A stretch of DNA of 64,000 bases from VAZQ01 sp963712565 (GCA_963712565.1 CAVQIP010000083.1:1-64000); one strand, 5' to 3'; counted from the first letter of the stretch, positions 32,970 to 44,564 are shown. Notes: generated from the letters alone by a model not told the origin. Program-made: numbers and translations.

Positions 32970-34130
32970 TCACCCCAGCGCCGCCGCGAGATCGGCGATG
33001 AGGTCGTCGGCATCCTCGATGCCGACCGAGAGCCGCACCAGGGTGTCGCCGATGCCGAGCGTCGCGCGCACCTCGGCGGGCACCGAGCCGTGGGTCATCA
33101 GCGCGGGATGCTCGATCAGGCTTTCGACGCCGCCGAGGCTTTCCGCCAGCGCAAACAGCCGGCAGCGCTCGAGAAAGCGGCGCGCGTCGTCGAGCGTGCC
33201 GGCGAGCTCGGCCGCGATCATGCCGCCGAAGGCGCGCATCTGCTTCTTGGCGAGCGCATGCTGGGGATGGCTCGCGAGCCCGGGATAGAACACGCGGCGC
33301 ACCTTGGGGTGGCGCTCGAGCCAGGCGGCGATCTTCAGCGCCGAAGCGCAATGCCGCTCCATGCGCAGCGCCAGCGTCTTGAGGCCGCGCAGCGCAAGGA
33401 ACGAATCGAACGGGCCTTGAATGGCGCCGACGGCGTTCTGCAGGAACTTGAGGCGTTCGCGCAAATCGGCGTTGTCGCCGGCGATGGCCACGCCGCCGAC
33501 CATGTCGGAATGGCCGTTGAGATATTTCGTGGTCGAATGCACGACGAGGTCGAAGCCGTGTTCGAGCGGGCGCTGGACATAGGGGCTGGCGAAGGTGTTG
33601 TCGGCGGCGGCCCAGATGCCGCGCTTCTTCGCGATCGCCGCGACGCGTTCGAGATCGACCAGCTTGAGCAGCGGATTGGTCGGGGTTTCGACCCACACCA
33701 GGCGCGTGTTCGGCCGGATCGCGGCGTCGAGCGCATCGGCGTCGGTGAGATCGAGATAGCTCACCTCGAGGCCCATCGAGCGCTTGCGCACGCGCTCGAA
33801 CAGGCGCCGCGATCCGCCATAGAGGTCATCGACCGCCACGATGTGGGAGCCGTGATCGAGGCATTCGAGCGTGGTCGATATCGCGGCCAGGCCGGACGCG
33901 AAGGCGAAGGCCGCGCTGCCGCCTTCGAGATCGGCGATGCAGCGTTCGAATGCCATGCGCGTGGGGTTCTTGGTGCGGGCGTAGTCGTAGCCCTTGTGCA
34001 CGCCCGGCGATTGCTGGACGTAAGTGGAGGTGGTGTAGATCGGCATCATGACCGCGCCGGTGGTCGGGTCGGGCTCCTGCCCCGCGTGCACGCAGCGGGT
34101 GAAGAAGTCGAGCTGGTTCTTTTGCGTCAT
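32970..34130 (-). CDS. Cystathionine gamma-lyase/gamma-synthase family PLP enzyme
   Basis: 386 residues of the Cys/Met metabolism PLP family. PLP-contact segments are YDYARTKNPTRMAFE, FASGLAAISTTLE, the Schiff-base lysine in HSTTKYLNGHSDMVGG and the C-terminal arginine region TLVRLSVGIEDADDL. Sequence alone does not separate gamma-synthase from gamma-lyase. The upstream gene is cystathionine beta-synthase, 83 bases away on the same strand, which favours gamma-lyase and reverse transsulfuration (cystathionine to cysteine and 2-oxobutyrate). The start ATG has no competing upstream start in frame. Confidence 0.9.
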   Translation of the reverse strand: MTQKNQLDFFTRCVHAGQEPDPTTGAVMMPIYTTSTYVQQSPGVHKGYDYARTKNPTRMAFERCIADLEGGSAAFAFASGLAAISTTLECLDHGSHIVAVDDLYGGSRRLFERVRKRSMGLEVSYLDLTDADALDAAIRPNTRLVWVETPTNPLLKLVDLERVAAIAKKRGIWAAADNTFASPYVQRPLEHGFDLVVHSTTKYLNGHSDMVGGVAIAGDNADLRERLKFLQNAVGAIQGPFDSFLALRGLKTLALRMERHCASALKIAAWLERHPKVRRVFYPGLASHPQHALAKKQMRAFGGMIAAELAGTLDDARRFLERCRLFALAESLGGVESLIEHPALMTHGSVPAEVRATLGIGDTLVRLSVGIEDADDLIADLAAALG

Positions 34131-34213
34131 TGAGGCCTCATGTTTGCGCCGTGATCATTCGCGAAGGCGGCGGTCCGGCAAACACCGGGCTGCCGCGGCC
34201 ACGACCGCGGGGG

Positions 34214-35585
34214 TTACGGCGTGATCCGGAAATGGTTGATGAGATCGAGACGGGTCGCCACGCCGAGGAAGCGATCGCCGTCCATGACGATGGCGATGTA
34301 ATCCTTTCGAAACAGCGGCACGAGCTCGGCGATCGGCGCATCGGCGGAGATCGTCTCGAGCCGCGTCACCATCACCTCTTCGACCGGGCGCGCAAACACC
34401 TTGTTGGCATCGTCCGGCTCGGTCAGCAGGGCGGCGAGCACGTCGCTCTCGTCGACCAGGCCGACCACGTGCCCGCGCTCGTCGACCACCGGCAACTGCG
34501 AGACATCGGCCGAGCGCATGCGCGCAAACACGGTGCGCAGATTGTCCTGCGGCCGCACCACGACAGCGGTGCCCTCGCTGTAGCGGCTGACGACGACGTC
34601 ACGGACGGTGCCGTGCCGATGCGGATGGGTCCAGCCTTCCTGCGCCAGGAATGTGGGATTGAACACCTTGGACAGATATTTGGCGCCGGAATCGCAAACC
34701 AGGCTCACCACGCGCTTCGGCGCGGACTGCGCGCGGCAATAATGCAGCGCCGCCGCCAGCAGCGTGCCCGACGAGGAGCCGGCGAGAACGCCCTCGGCGC
34801 GCAAGAGCTCGCGCGCGCTGGCGAAGCTCTCCGGATCGGGGATGGAGAACGCTTGCGAGACGAGCGCGAGATCGGCATTCGGCGGCACGAAATCCTCGCC
34901 GATGCCTTCGACCGCCCAGCTTCCGGCCGGCGTCATCCGGCCGGTCTCGACATAAGGCGCGAGCACGGAACCGGCGGGGTCGGCCAGGATCATGGCGGTC
35001 CTGGGCGATGCCTGCCGCATGAATCGGCCGATGCCGGTGAGCGTGCCGCCGGAGCCGACACCGACCACGATCGCGTCGACGTCGCCACTCCATCTGGCGC
35101 AGGATTTCGGGGCCGGTGGTCGCCTCGTGCGCGCGCGGATTGGCGGGATTGGCGAACTGATTGACGAAGAAGGCGCCGGGCGTGCGCCGCGTGATCGCCT
35201 CGGCGAGTTCCTGGTAGTAGTCGGGATGGCCCTTGCCCACGTCCGAGCGCGTCATGACCACCTCGGCGCCCATGGCCTTGGCGTGCAGCACCTTCTCGCG
35301 CGCCATCTTGTCGGGCACGACGAGCAACGTGCGATAGCCCTTGCGGCCGCCGACCAGGGCGAGACCGAGGCCGGTATTGCCGGCGGTCGCTTCGACGATG
35401 GTGCCGCCGGGCTTGAGGCGTCCGTCGGCCTCCGCCGCCTCGATCATGGTGCGCGCCGGGCGGTCCTTGATCGAGCCGGACGGATTCGCGCTCTCGAGCT
35501 TGAGAAACAGCCGGCAAGGACCACGGTCGATGCGCGTGACCTCGATGAGAGGCGTTTCGCCGATGAGATCGAGCACCGAGGCCAT
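34214..35585 (-). CDS. Cystathionine beta-synthase with C-terminal CBS domain pair, one frameshift
   Basis: About 457 residues. The PLP fold-II catalytic domain (1-330) has the lysine in NPSGSIKDRPA, the substrate loop VEATAGNTGLGLALVGG, VVGVGSGGTLTGIGRFM for phosphate binding, and GVLAGSSSGTLLAAAL. Two CBS domains follow (about 340-455: VVVRPQDNLRTVFARMRSAD and EEVMVTRLETISADAP), as in human and mycobacterial-type enzymes, where they are regulatory. One frame change near 35090 breaks an otherwise complete gene. It condenses serine and homocysteine to cystathionine, and the next gene would cleave it. No haem-binding N-terminal extension is present. Confidence 0.88.
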
Positions 35586-35634
35586 GATGGGTCTATAGCA
35601 CCGCGCGGCCGCAGCCGGGACTCCGCGCCGATCG

Positions 35635-36336
35635 TCAGCCCGTCATCCATTCGACCAGCGCCCTGTTCACCGCTTCCGGCTGTTCCATGGTCGACAGATG
35701 CCCGCAATCGGGAACGACGACCAGGCGCGATCCGGTGATGGCGGCCGCGATCTCCTCGGCGAGCGGCGGCGGGGTGAGCGCGTCGCCGTCGCCGACCAGC
35801 ACCAGGGTCGGACATTTGATCGACGGCAGCAGCGGCCGCGCGTCGAACCGCGTCATGATCGCCTTCTGCTGGCGCAGGAAAGCCTGCGCGCCCGTTTCCT
35901 CCGCCATCATGCGCACGCGCCGCCGCAGCTTGCCGTCGTCCTGCCGGTTGCGATGGACGAAGAATGGAAACTGCAGCGCCGGCACCTCGGCGAACCGGCC
36001 GGCTTCGGCGAGCGCGATCTGCGGCTGGCGCCGCGCGGTCTGCTCCGGCGTTTCGGGCCGCGCCGAGGTGTCGAGCAGGGCGAGCTTGCACACGCGCTCG
36101 GGCGCCTGACGCGCGATGGCGAGCGCGATGTAGCCGCCCATGGAAAGACCCGCGAGCGCAAAGCGCGGCGGCGCGGCGGCAAGGATGCGCGCGGCGATCG
36201 CGTCCATGTGCTCGTCGCGGGTGTGGTCGGCGACCGTCACGGGTCCGAATCGCCAGAGCGCGGGGATCTGATCGCCATAGAGCCGCGCCGAACAGTTCAA
36301 TCCGGGCACCAGCAGGACGGGGAGCGGTTCTGGCAT
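35635..36336 (-). CDS. Alpha/beta fold hydrolase
   Basis: 233 residues with a canonical alpha/beta hydrolase core. The start PLPVLLVPGLNCSARLYGDQ gives the first strand and oxyanion region, the nucleophile elbow is LAGLSMGGYIALAIA (Ser about residue 80), the acid is in LVLVGDGDALTPP, and the catalytic His is in VVVPDCGHLSTMEQPEAVN. The lid between them is helical and basic. No signal peptide is visible, so it is cytoplasmic. The substrate cannot be deduced. It lies 49 bases upstream of the cystathionine beta-synthase gene on the same strand, so cotranscription is possible. Confidence 0.83.
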   Translation of the reverse strand: MPEPLPVLLVPGLNCSARLYGDQIPALWRFGPVTVADHTRDEHMDAIAARILAAAPPRFALAGLSMGGYIALAIARQAPERVCKLALLDTSARPETPEQTARRQPQIALAEAGRFAEVPALQFPFFVHRNRQDDGKLRRRVRMMAEETGAQAFLRQQKAIMTRFDARPLLPSIKCPTLVLVGDGDALTPPPLAEEIAAAITGSRLVVVPDCGHLSTMEQPEAVNRALVEWMTG

Positions 36337-36547
36337 CGGCGGCCCTTTCTCTTGGGCTCAAGCTGAAAAAATCAGGCCTTAACTCGACTTATTGCAGTGC
36401 AGCAGGATTGACTTTGCGCCGCGAATGACTATGTTCCGCGCGAAACGGTTTGATCCGTCACACTCGACCGTCCGTCCCCGCGCACCTTTAGTCGTTGTTC
36501 CGTCATCCGGCGCGGCTAGGCTCCGGACGGTCCCGACTCGAGGTTTT

Positions 36548-37906
<1,359 letters not shown>

Positions 37907-37999
37907 CCCTTAAGCCGACCGACGTCTCGATCCGCTCCGCCACGGCGAGCGCATGCATCAAGTTCGTGCAGGCTTCCAGGGGAAGTGTAACCAGAAAAC

Positions 38000-38371
38000 C
38001 TAGTGCGTCTCGGCCGCGGGCTTGAGGTTGACCGATTCGCCGCAGCCGCAGGCCGAGGTCTGGTTCGGATTGTTGAACACGAATTGCGCGGACAGCTTGT
38101 CGGCCTTGTAGTCCATCTCGGTGCCGATCAGGAACAGCACCGCCTTGGGGTCGATCAGAACGCACACGCCCTTGTCCTCGACCACCTCGTCCGCCGCCTC
38201 CACCCGCTCGGCATACTCCATGGTGTAGGCCATGCCGGCGCAGCCGCCGTTCTTGACGCCGACGCGCACGCCGACGATCGGCTGCGCCGCGTTCGCCATC
38301 ACGTATTTGATCCGCTCGGCGGCAGCATCCGTGAGCCGGATCGCCTGCAGCCTGGGCCGGGGGGTGGCCAT
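38000..38371 (-). CDS. sufA: Iron-sulfur cluster assembly scaffold SufA (HesB/IscA family)
   Basis: 123 residues of the A-type carrier family. The three cluster-binding cysteines are in GVRVGVKNGGCAGMAYTMEY and near the C-terminus in SACGCGESVNL (the CGC motif). It accepts [Fe-S] clusters from SufBCD and passes them to target proteins. The second ATG of the pair is chosen, with a GGAGAG box eight bases upstream. It is the last gene of the suf operon, separated from the rest by a VOC-family gene and a palindromic repeat of about 260 bases, so it may be read through or have its own promoter. Confidence 0.9.
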   Translation of the reverse strand: MATPRPRLQAIRLTDAAAERIKYVMANAAQPIVGVRVGVKNGGCAGMAYTMEYAERVEAADEVVEDKGVCVLIDPKAVLFLIGTEMDYKADKLSAQFVFNNPNQTSACGCGESVNLKPAAETH

Positions 38372-38511
38372 TCGCATCTCTCCTCTCGCCGGGTTCAAGG
38401 CCCGGCAGCGGAATCCGTTATGGTGTTAAAATAACAACGAATTTGCCGTTGTGAAGGCCAAGTCGGGGCGCTCGAGCGATCATTGCAGCAATTCCAGAAC
38501 GGTCACCACAC

Positions 38512-38583
38512 GCGTCACCCCCGGGCTTCGACCCGGGGGTCCATCCTCTTCGCAAGAAGATGGATTGCCGGGTCAATGACGAG
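38512..38583. repeat. Dispersed palindromic repeat, family C
   Basis: GCGTCACCCCCGGGCTTCGA followed by CCCGGGGGTCCAT forms a strong hairpin, and CCATCCTCTTCGCAAGAAGATGG forms a second; the end GCCGGGTCAATGACG mirrors the start. This is the widely seen Rhizobiales palindrome of the form CGTCA-CCCCGGG...GGTCAATGACG. It lies in the 260-base gap between sufA and the VOC gene. Confidence 0.7.
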
Positions 38584-38631
38584 GAGAGACCGGCGTTCGA
38601 GGATCGGCGCGGAGTTTTCGATCGGAATGCC

Positions 38632-39042
38632 TCAATAGATCGCCCACAGCCCCGGGGTCGCCAGTTCCAGGAGGTGTCCGTCCGGATCGCGGAAATAGAT
38701 ACTGTGGCCGCCGCGCGACCAGTCGGTACGGCCTTCGATGGCGACGCCTTGCTCGCGCAGCTTCTGTTCCCATTGCGGCAACGCATCGACCGTGATCGCA
38801 AACGCCAGATGCAGCGGCCCATGGCCATCGTGCGGAGGAATGGTGCCGCCGGGCATGCGCACGGTCTCCAGCGTGGCGCCACGGCGAAACAGCAGCAGCA
38901 CGCTCTGGCCGCCGACGTCGTAGGCGCGAAAGCGCGCGTCGCTGGTCAGCGCCTTAAGTCCCAGCACCCTTTCGTAGAAGCTCGCCGCACGGTCGAGGTC
39001 GTCGACATAGAGGCAGGTCTCGATCACGCGGTCGAGCTGCAC
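38632..39042 (-). CDS. VOC family (glyoxalase/dioxygenase-like) protein
   Basis: 136 residues with two beta-alpha-beta-beta-beta units. The first metal-ligand segment is VIETCLYVDDLDRAASFYER and the second half has HLAFAITVDALPQWEQKLRE and YFRDPDGHLLELATPGLWAI, where H and E are the usual metal ligands. Such proteins include glyoxalase I-like enzymes and antibiotic-binding proteins; this one cannot be assigned. It starts with GTG three bases after the sufT stop, inside the suf operon and before sufA, so it is likely cotranscribed with Fe-S assembly genes. No role in Fe-S assembly is established for it. Confidence 0.82.
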   Translation of the reverse strand: MQLDRVIETCLYVDDLDRAASFYERVLGLKALTSDARFRAYDVGGQSVLLLFRRGATLETVRMPGGTIPPHDGHGPLHLAFAITVDALPQWEQKLREQGVAIEGRTDWSRGGHSIYFRDPDGHLLELATPGLWAIY

Positions 39043-39045
39043 GCC

Positions 39046-39462
39046 TCACCACATGTTGAGCACGGCGCGGGCCTCGTCCGACATCCGGCTCGGATCCCAG
39101 GGCGGATCCCACACGATATCGACCTTGACCGCGCCGACACCGGGGACGCTCGCGACCGCGTTCTCCACCATGGTGGGCAGTTCCTGCGCGGAAGGACAAT
39201 TGGGCGTGGTTAGCGTCATCTCGACCGCGACCGCGCGATCATCGCCGACGTCGATCTTGTAGATCAGGCCGAGCTCGTAGATATCGGAGGGAATTTCCGG
39301 ATCGTAGACGGTCTTGAGCGCGGCGATGATCCCGTCGGTCAGCCGCGCCAACTCCTCTTCCGGCAGCGCCGAAGGCGTGCCGGCGCCGGTGTCGGGCGCG
39401 AGCGGCGCCTCGGCCGAGGGGGCGGCCGCCGCCGGAGGAACCTTGGTCGGGTCGTCGGTCAT
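39046..39462 (-). CDS. sufT: SUF system Fe-S assembly protein SufT (DUF59/MIP18 family)
   Basis: 138 residues. After an Ala/Pro-rich lead of about 45 residues comes the MIP18/DUF59 domain: GIIAALKTVYDPEIPSDIYE, LGLIYKIDVGDD, VEMTLTTPNCPSAQELP and VKVDIVWDPPWDPSRMS. The conserved Asp-Pro-Glu-Ile and T-x-x-x-C-P motifs are intact. SufT supports Fe-S cluster maturation; in rhizobial suf operons this position is often named sufX. The ATG overlaps the sufS stop (ATGA), so translation is coupled. The VOC gene follows three bases after its stop. Confidence 0.88.
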   Translation of the reverse strand: MTDDPTKVPPAAAAPSAEAPLAPDTGAGTPSALPEEELARLTDGIIAALKTVYDPEIPSDIYELGLIYKIDVGDDRAVAVEMTLTTPNCPSAQELPTMVENAVASVPGVGAVKVDIVWDPPWDPSRMSDEARAVLNMW

Positions 39463-40701
39463 GCGAAGAAACCCTGCGCCTTGATCAGCGCTTGTGCAAG
39501 CCCGTCCACCTCCGCGCGCGTGTTGTAAAGGCCGAACGACGCCCGGCAGGTCGCGCTCACGCCGAAGCGGGCCAACAGCGGCATCACGCAATGGGTGCCG
39601 GCGCGCACCGCGACGCCCGCGCGGTCGATGATGGTCGCGACATCGTGCGGATGGGCGCCCTTGATCTCGAACGAGACGATCGGGCCCTTGTCTTTGGCGG
39701 TGCCGAAGATGCGCAGCGAATTGATCTCGCGCAGCCGCTCGTGCGCATAGTCGAGGAGCGCAGCCTCGTGCGTCCTGATCCGCGCCTTGCCGACCGAGTT
39801 GATGTAGTCGATGGCGGCGCCCAGCCCGATCGCCTGCACGATCGGCGGCGTGCCGGCTTCGAACTTGTGCGGCGGCTCGCCGTAGGTGATGCGGTCCTCG
39901 AACACTTCGCGGATCATCTCGCCGCCGCCGTTGAACGGCGGCATGGCCTCGAGATGCTGCGTGCTTGCCGTAGAGCACGCCGATGCCGGTCGGCCCGTAG
40001 AGCTTGTGGCCGGTGACGGCGTAGAAGTCGCAGCCGATGTCCTGCACGTCGACATCGAGGTGGACGGCGGCCTGGGCGCCGTCGAGCAGCACCGGAATGC
40101 CGCGGGCATGCGCACGCCGCACCACCTCCTTCACCGGCACCAAGGTGCCGAGCATGTTCGACATATGGGTGACCGCGACCATCCTGGTGCGCGGCGAAAG
40201 CAGCTTCTCGAATTCGTCGATGAGGAAATTTCCCTCGTCATCGACCGGAGCCCATTTGATCACCGCGCCCTGGCGCTCGCGCAGGAAGTGCCACGGCACG
40301 ATGTTGGAATGGTGCTCCATGATCGAGAGCACGATCTCGTCGCCGGCCTTGATGCGCTCGCGGCCGAACGTGTAGGCCACCAGGTTGATGGCCTCGGTGG
40401 CGTTGCGGGTGAAGATGATCTCTTCCTTGCGGGCCGCGTTGAGGAAGGCGCGCACCTTCTCGCGCGCATCCTCGTAGGCTTCGGTCGCGGCATTGGCGAG
40501 ATAGTGCAGCCCGCGGTGCACGTTGGCGTATTCGGCGGTATAGGCGTGCTGCAGGCGATCGAGCACGGCCTTCGGCTTCTGCGCCGAGGCGGCATTGTCG
40601 AGATAGACGAGCGGCTTGCCGTAGACCTGCAGCGCGAGGATCGGAAAATCCTCGCGGATGCGGTTCACGTCATACGCGCCGTTGCTCACCGCCGGGTGCA
40701 T
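39459..40701 (-). CDS. sufS: Cysteine desulfurase SufS, one frameshift
   Basis: About 414 residues, group II cysteine desulfurase. It begins YDVNRIREDFPILALQVYGK and PLVYLDNAASAQKPKAVLD. Motifs include NVHRGLHYLANAATEAYE, SIMEHHSNIVPWHFL, the PLP-binding lysine in DFYAVTGHKLYGPTGIGVLY, and the catalytic cysteine in VRAGTHCVMPLLARFGV. A one-base shift near 39963 separates the N- and C-terminal parts. SufS delivers persulfide sulfur to the scaffold, usually through SufE or SufU; neither is seen here. Coordinates assume the ATG at 40701, only 6 bases after the sufD stop. Confidence 0.9.
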
Positions 40702-40707
40702 CGTTCG

Positions 40708-42039
40708 TCACTTCCGCGTCCCGAGCCAGGCGACGACTTGGTCCATCAGCGCGTCGCGCAGCCCGGCATGTTCGATGCCTTCGACCGCCTCGCCGACGAA
40801 GGCCTGGATCAGCAGCGCCTCGGCCTCCTTGGCGGGAATGCCGCGCGCCCTGAGGTAGAACAATAGATCCTCGTCGAGATCGCCCGAGGTCGCGCCATGG
40901 CCGCACTGCACGTCATCGGCGAAGATTTCGAGCTCGGGCTTGTTGTCGGCCTCGGCCGTCTCCGACAGCAGCAGCGCGTGCGTCGCCATCTTGGCGTCGG
41001 TCTGCTGCGCGTGCGGCCGCACGATGATCTTGCCCTGGAACACGCTGCGGCCCTCGTCGTCGAGCACCGATTTGAACACTTCGCGGCTGGTGCAGCCCGC
41101 CACCGCGTGATCGGCGACCAGCGTGGTGTCGGTGTGCTGGCGGCCCTTGAGCAGGGTCGCGCCGCGGATGCCGGCGATGGTGCCTTCGCCGTCGAAACGC
41201 ACGAACAGCTGGTTGCGCGCGACCGCCGCCCCGGTCGTGAACAGGAATTCGTTGAAGCGGGCGTGCGCCCCGATCGCCGCCATCAGGGTGGAGACATGCA
41301 GCGCGCCGGCGCCTTCGCCGGTGATCTTGATGTGATCGACGTGAGCCTCGTCGCCGACCTTGAGCTCGAGCACCGCGTTCACCTGGTCCTCGCTGGCGTC
41401 CTGGCCGACATGGCTTTCGACCAGCATTGCGCGCGCGCCCTTGCCGATGACGACGAGCGAGCGAACGAACACCGCAGCTGCCGCGCTGCCGGCATTCACG
41501 AAAACGAGATGGATCGGCCGCGCGAGGGTTGCGCCGTCCGCGACATGGATCACCGCGCCGTCGCCCATGAACGCCGTGTTGAGCGCCACGGCGACGTCGT
41601 CGGTGGGCACGACCTGGCCGAGATGCGCCAGGAGTTGCGGATCGCCGGCCGCCAGCATCTGCGCCGTCGAGCGGACGGTGAGCCCCGCTTCCAGGCGGGC
41701 GAGATCGGAGAGTTCCGGCACGAAGGCGCCATCGACGAAGACGATGCGGCGCGCCTCGATCGAGTCGAGCATGGCGCTGGCTCGCTCGGCGCGCGCCCTC
41801 GCCGCTGCGTCGGGCACGCCCGCGAGCGGCTTGGCGTCGCGCATGAGCGCGCGCAGGTCGGTGTATTTCCACTCTTCGACACGGCGGTGCGGCAGGCCTT
41901 CGGTCTCGAAGCGGCGGAAGGCATGCTCGCGCAGCGCCGCGACCGCGGCCGCGCCCGGAAGCGCGCGCTTGGCGGTGGCGAAACTCGCCGCCAGCGCGGT
42001 CTCGGCCGCGGTCTTGATCGGGTGGATCTCGGCGTTCAT
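40708..42039 (-). CDS. sufD: Fe-S cluster assembly protein SufD
   Basis: 443 residues. The N-terminal helical domain includes RRFETEGLPHRRVEEWKYTD, the usual E-W-K-Y-T-D signature of SufD. The beta-helix core runs from about residue 140 to 380 with IRGATLLKGRQHTDTTLVAD and HAVAGCTSREVFKSVLDDEG, and the C-terminal part contains DDVQCGHGATSGDLDEDLLF, YLRARGIPAKEAEALLIQAF. SufD pairs with SufB in the SufBC2D scaffold and carries the conserved His in the C-G-H-G-A-T segment. The ATG at 42039 is favoured over a GTG one codon upstream because GAGG lies five bases before it. sufC ends seven bases upstream. Confidence 0.93.
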   Translation of the reverse strand: MNAEIHPIKTAAETALAASFATAKRALPGAAAVAALREHAFRRFETEGLPHRRVEEWKYTDLRALMRDAKPLAGVPDAAARARAERASAMLDSIEARRIVFVDGAFVPELSDLARLEAGLTVRSTAQMLAAGDPQLLAHLGQVVPTDDVAVALNTAFMGDGAVIHVADGATLARPIHLVFVNAGSAAAAVFVRSLVVIGKGARAMLVESHVGQDASEDQVNAVLELKVGDEAHVDHIKITGEGAGALHVSTLMAAIGAHARFNEFLFTTGAAVARNQLFVRFDGEGTIAGIRGATLLKGRQHTDTTLVADHAVAGCTSREVFKSVLDDEGRSVFQGKIIVRPHAQQTDAKMATHALLLSETAEADNKPELEIFADDVQCGHGATSGDLDEDLLFYLRARGIPAKEAEALLIQAFVGEAVEGIEHAGLRDALMDQVVAWLGTRK

Positions 42040-42046
42040 CACAACC

Positions 42047-42802
<756 letters not shown>

Positions 42803-42823
42803 TCGAACGATTTCCTTACGTTG

Positions 42824-42937
42824 ATCCTCGTCCTGCGGAGCCGCTGAAAGCAGCATCTCGAAGGACGAGAGCACCGAGTTTTCCCGTTCGCCCCCATCGT
42901 TCGAGACGGCCGCTTCGCGGCCTCCTCAGGATGAGGG
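42824..42937. repeat. Dispersed palindromic repeat, family A (copy 2)
   Basis: GATCCTCGTCCTGCGGAGCC then CATCTCGAAGGACGAGAG at the left; TTCGAGACGGCCGCTTCGCG then GCCTCCTCAGGATGAGG at the right. It shares order and core words with the copy at 13003-13105. It lies within the suf operon, in the 145-base gap between sufB and sufC, and could act on mRNA stability or attenuation. Confidence 0.75.
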
Positions 42938-42947
42938 CTATACCGGC

Positions 42948-44474
42948 CTAGCCCACGCTGCCCTCCAGGCTGACCGAAATGAGCTTCTGCGCCTCGACCG
43001 CGAATTCCATGGGCAGCTGCTGCAGCACGTCCTTGACGAAGCCGTTGACGACCAGCGCCACCGCATCCTCCGCGGAGAGGCCGCGCTGCCGGCAGTAGAA
43101 CAGCGTGTCCTCGGAGATTTTCGAGGTGGTCGCCTCGTGCTCGAACACAGCCGAGGCATTCTTCGCCTCGATATAGGGCACGGTGTGCGCGCCGCATTGG
43201 TCGCCGATCAGGAGCGAATTGCAATTGGTGAAGTTGCGGGCGCCTTTCGCTCTGCGGTGCGCCATGACCAGCCCGCGATAGGTGTTGTTGGAGTGGCCCG
43301 CCGCGATGCCCTTGGAGATGATGCGGCTGGTCGTGTTCTTGCCGAGATGCAGCATCTTGGTACCGGAATCGACCTGCTGGTGCGCGTTGGAGATCGCGAT
43401 CGAATAGAACTCGCCGCGCGAATTGTCGCCGCGCAGGATGCAGCTCGGATACTTCCAGGTGATGGCCGAGCCGGTCTCGAGCTGGGTCCAGGAAATCTTC
43501 GAGCTCTTGCCGCGGCAGTCGCCGCGCTTGGTGACGAAATTGTAGACCCCGCCGCGGCCGTTGGCGTCGCCCGGATACCAGTTCTGGATGGTCGAATACT
43601 TGATCTCCGCGTCATCGAGCGCGACGAGCTCGACCACCGCGGCATGCAGCTGGTTCTCGTCGCGCATCGGCGCGGTGCAGCCTTCGAGATAGCTCACATA
43701 GGAGCCCTTGTCGGCGATGATGAGGGTGCGCTCGAACTGGCCGGTATTGCGCTCGTTGATGCGGAAATAGGTCGAGAGCTCCATCGGGCAGCGCACGCCC
43801 GGCGGCACGTAGACGAAGGAGCCGTCGGAGAACACCGCCGCGTTGAGCGTGGCGAAGAAATTGTCGGAGATCGGCACCACGGTGCCGAGATATTTCTTCA
43901 CCAGATCGGGATGCTTCTGCAGCGCCTCGGAGATCGGCATGAAGAGGACGCCGGCCTTGGCAAGCTCCGCCTGGAACGTGGTCGCGACCGAGACCGAATC
44001 GAACACCGCATCGACCGCGACGCGGCCGTAGCCGTTGCCGCCTTCGCCCTCGGTCCCACCCTCGTCTTCACCATTGCCCTGGGGCTTCTGGATGCCGAGC
44101 AGCGCTTCGCGCTCGCGCAGCGGAATGCCGAGCTTCTCGTAGGTCTTGAGGATCTCGGGGTCGATCTCGTCGAGCGATTTCGGCCCGTCCTTTTTCTTCG
44201 GCGCGGAATAGTAATAGAGGTCCTGGTAATCGATCGGCCCGTAGCTCACGCGCGCCCAACGGGGCTCGCGCATGGTCAGCCAGCGGCGATAGGCGTCGAG
44301 CCGCCAAGCGAGCATCCACTCGGGCTCGTTCTTCTTCGCCGAAATGAAGCGGACGATATCCTCGGACAGGCCCTTGGGGGCCTTGTCGGATTCGATGTCG
44401 GTGACGAATCCGTACTTATACTGGTCAACGTCGATGCGACGGACCTGGTCGACGGTCTCGCGTACGGCCGGCAT
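42948..44474 (-). CDS. sufB: Fe-S cluster assembly protein SufB
   Basis: 508 residues, the core scaffold of SufBC2D. The N-terminus has VDQYKYGFVTDIESDKAPKG and LAWRLDAYRRWLTMREPRWA, standard for SufB. The beta-helix core contains GVRCPMELSTYFRINERNTG, LIIADKGSYVSYLEGCTAPM, RGDCRGKSSKISWTQLETGS and the cysteine-bearing NCNSLLIGDQCGAHTVPYIE; the C-terminal segment FYCRQRGLSAEDAVALVVNG interacts with SufC. An acidic/Gly-rich insertion around residues 130-150 (NGEDEGGTEGEGGNGYG) is longer than in E. coli SufB. Intact and in frame throughout. Confidence 0.95.
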   Translation of the reverse strand: MPAVRETVDQVRRIDVDQYKYGFVTDIESDKAPKGLSEDIVRFISAKKNEPEWMLAWRLDAYRRWLTMREPRWARVSYGPIDYQDLYYYSAPKKKDGPKSLDEIDPEILKTYEKLGIPLREREALLGIQKPQGNGEDEGGTEGEGGNGYGRVAVDAVFDSVSVATTFQAELAKAGVLFMPISEALQKHPDLVKKYLGTVVPISDNFFATLNAAVFSDGSFVYVPPGVRCPMELSTYFRINERNTGQFERTLIIADKGSYVSYLEGCTAPMRDENQLHAAVVELVALDDAEIKYSTIQNWYPGDANGRGGVYNFVTKRGDCRGKSSKISWTQLETGSAITWKYPSCILRGDNSRGEFYSIAISNAHQQVDSGTKMLHLGKNTTSRIISKGIAAGHSNNTYRGLVMAHRRAKGARNFTNCNSLLIGDQCGAHTVPYIEAKNASAVFEHEATTSKISEDTLFYCRQRGLSAEDAVALVVNGFVKDVLQQLPMEFAVEAQKLISVSLEGSVG

Positions 44475-44564
44475 TCTTCCCTCCGCTGCGGTTTCAAGGA
44501 CCGCGGGTTGGACAGTCGGTTATGGTCGTGGTCGTCTGGCTTGCCTTCACCCTCCGCTGTTGCT

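Noticed and set aside
34139..34200. Possible further palindromic repeat between the cystathionine genes
   Set aside because: It resembles the family B repeat (shared word CAAACACCG) but only one degenerate arm is visible, too weak to annotate.
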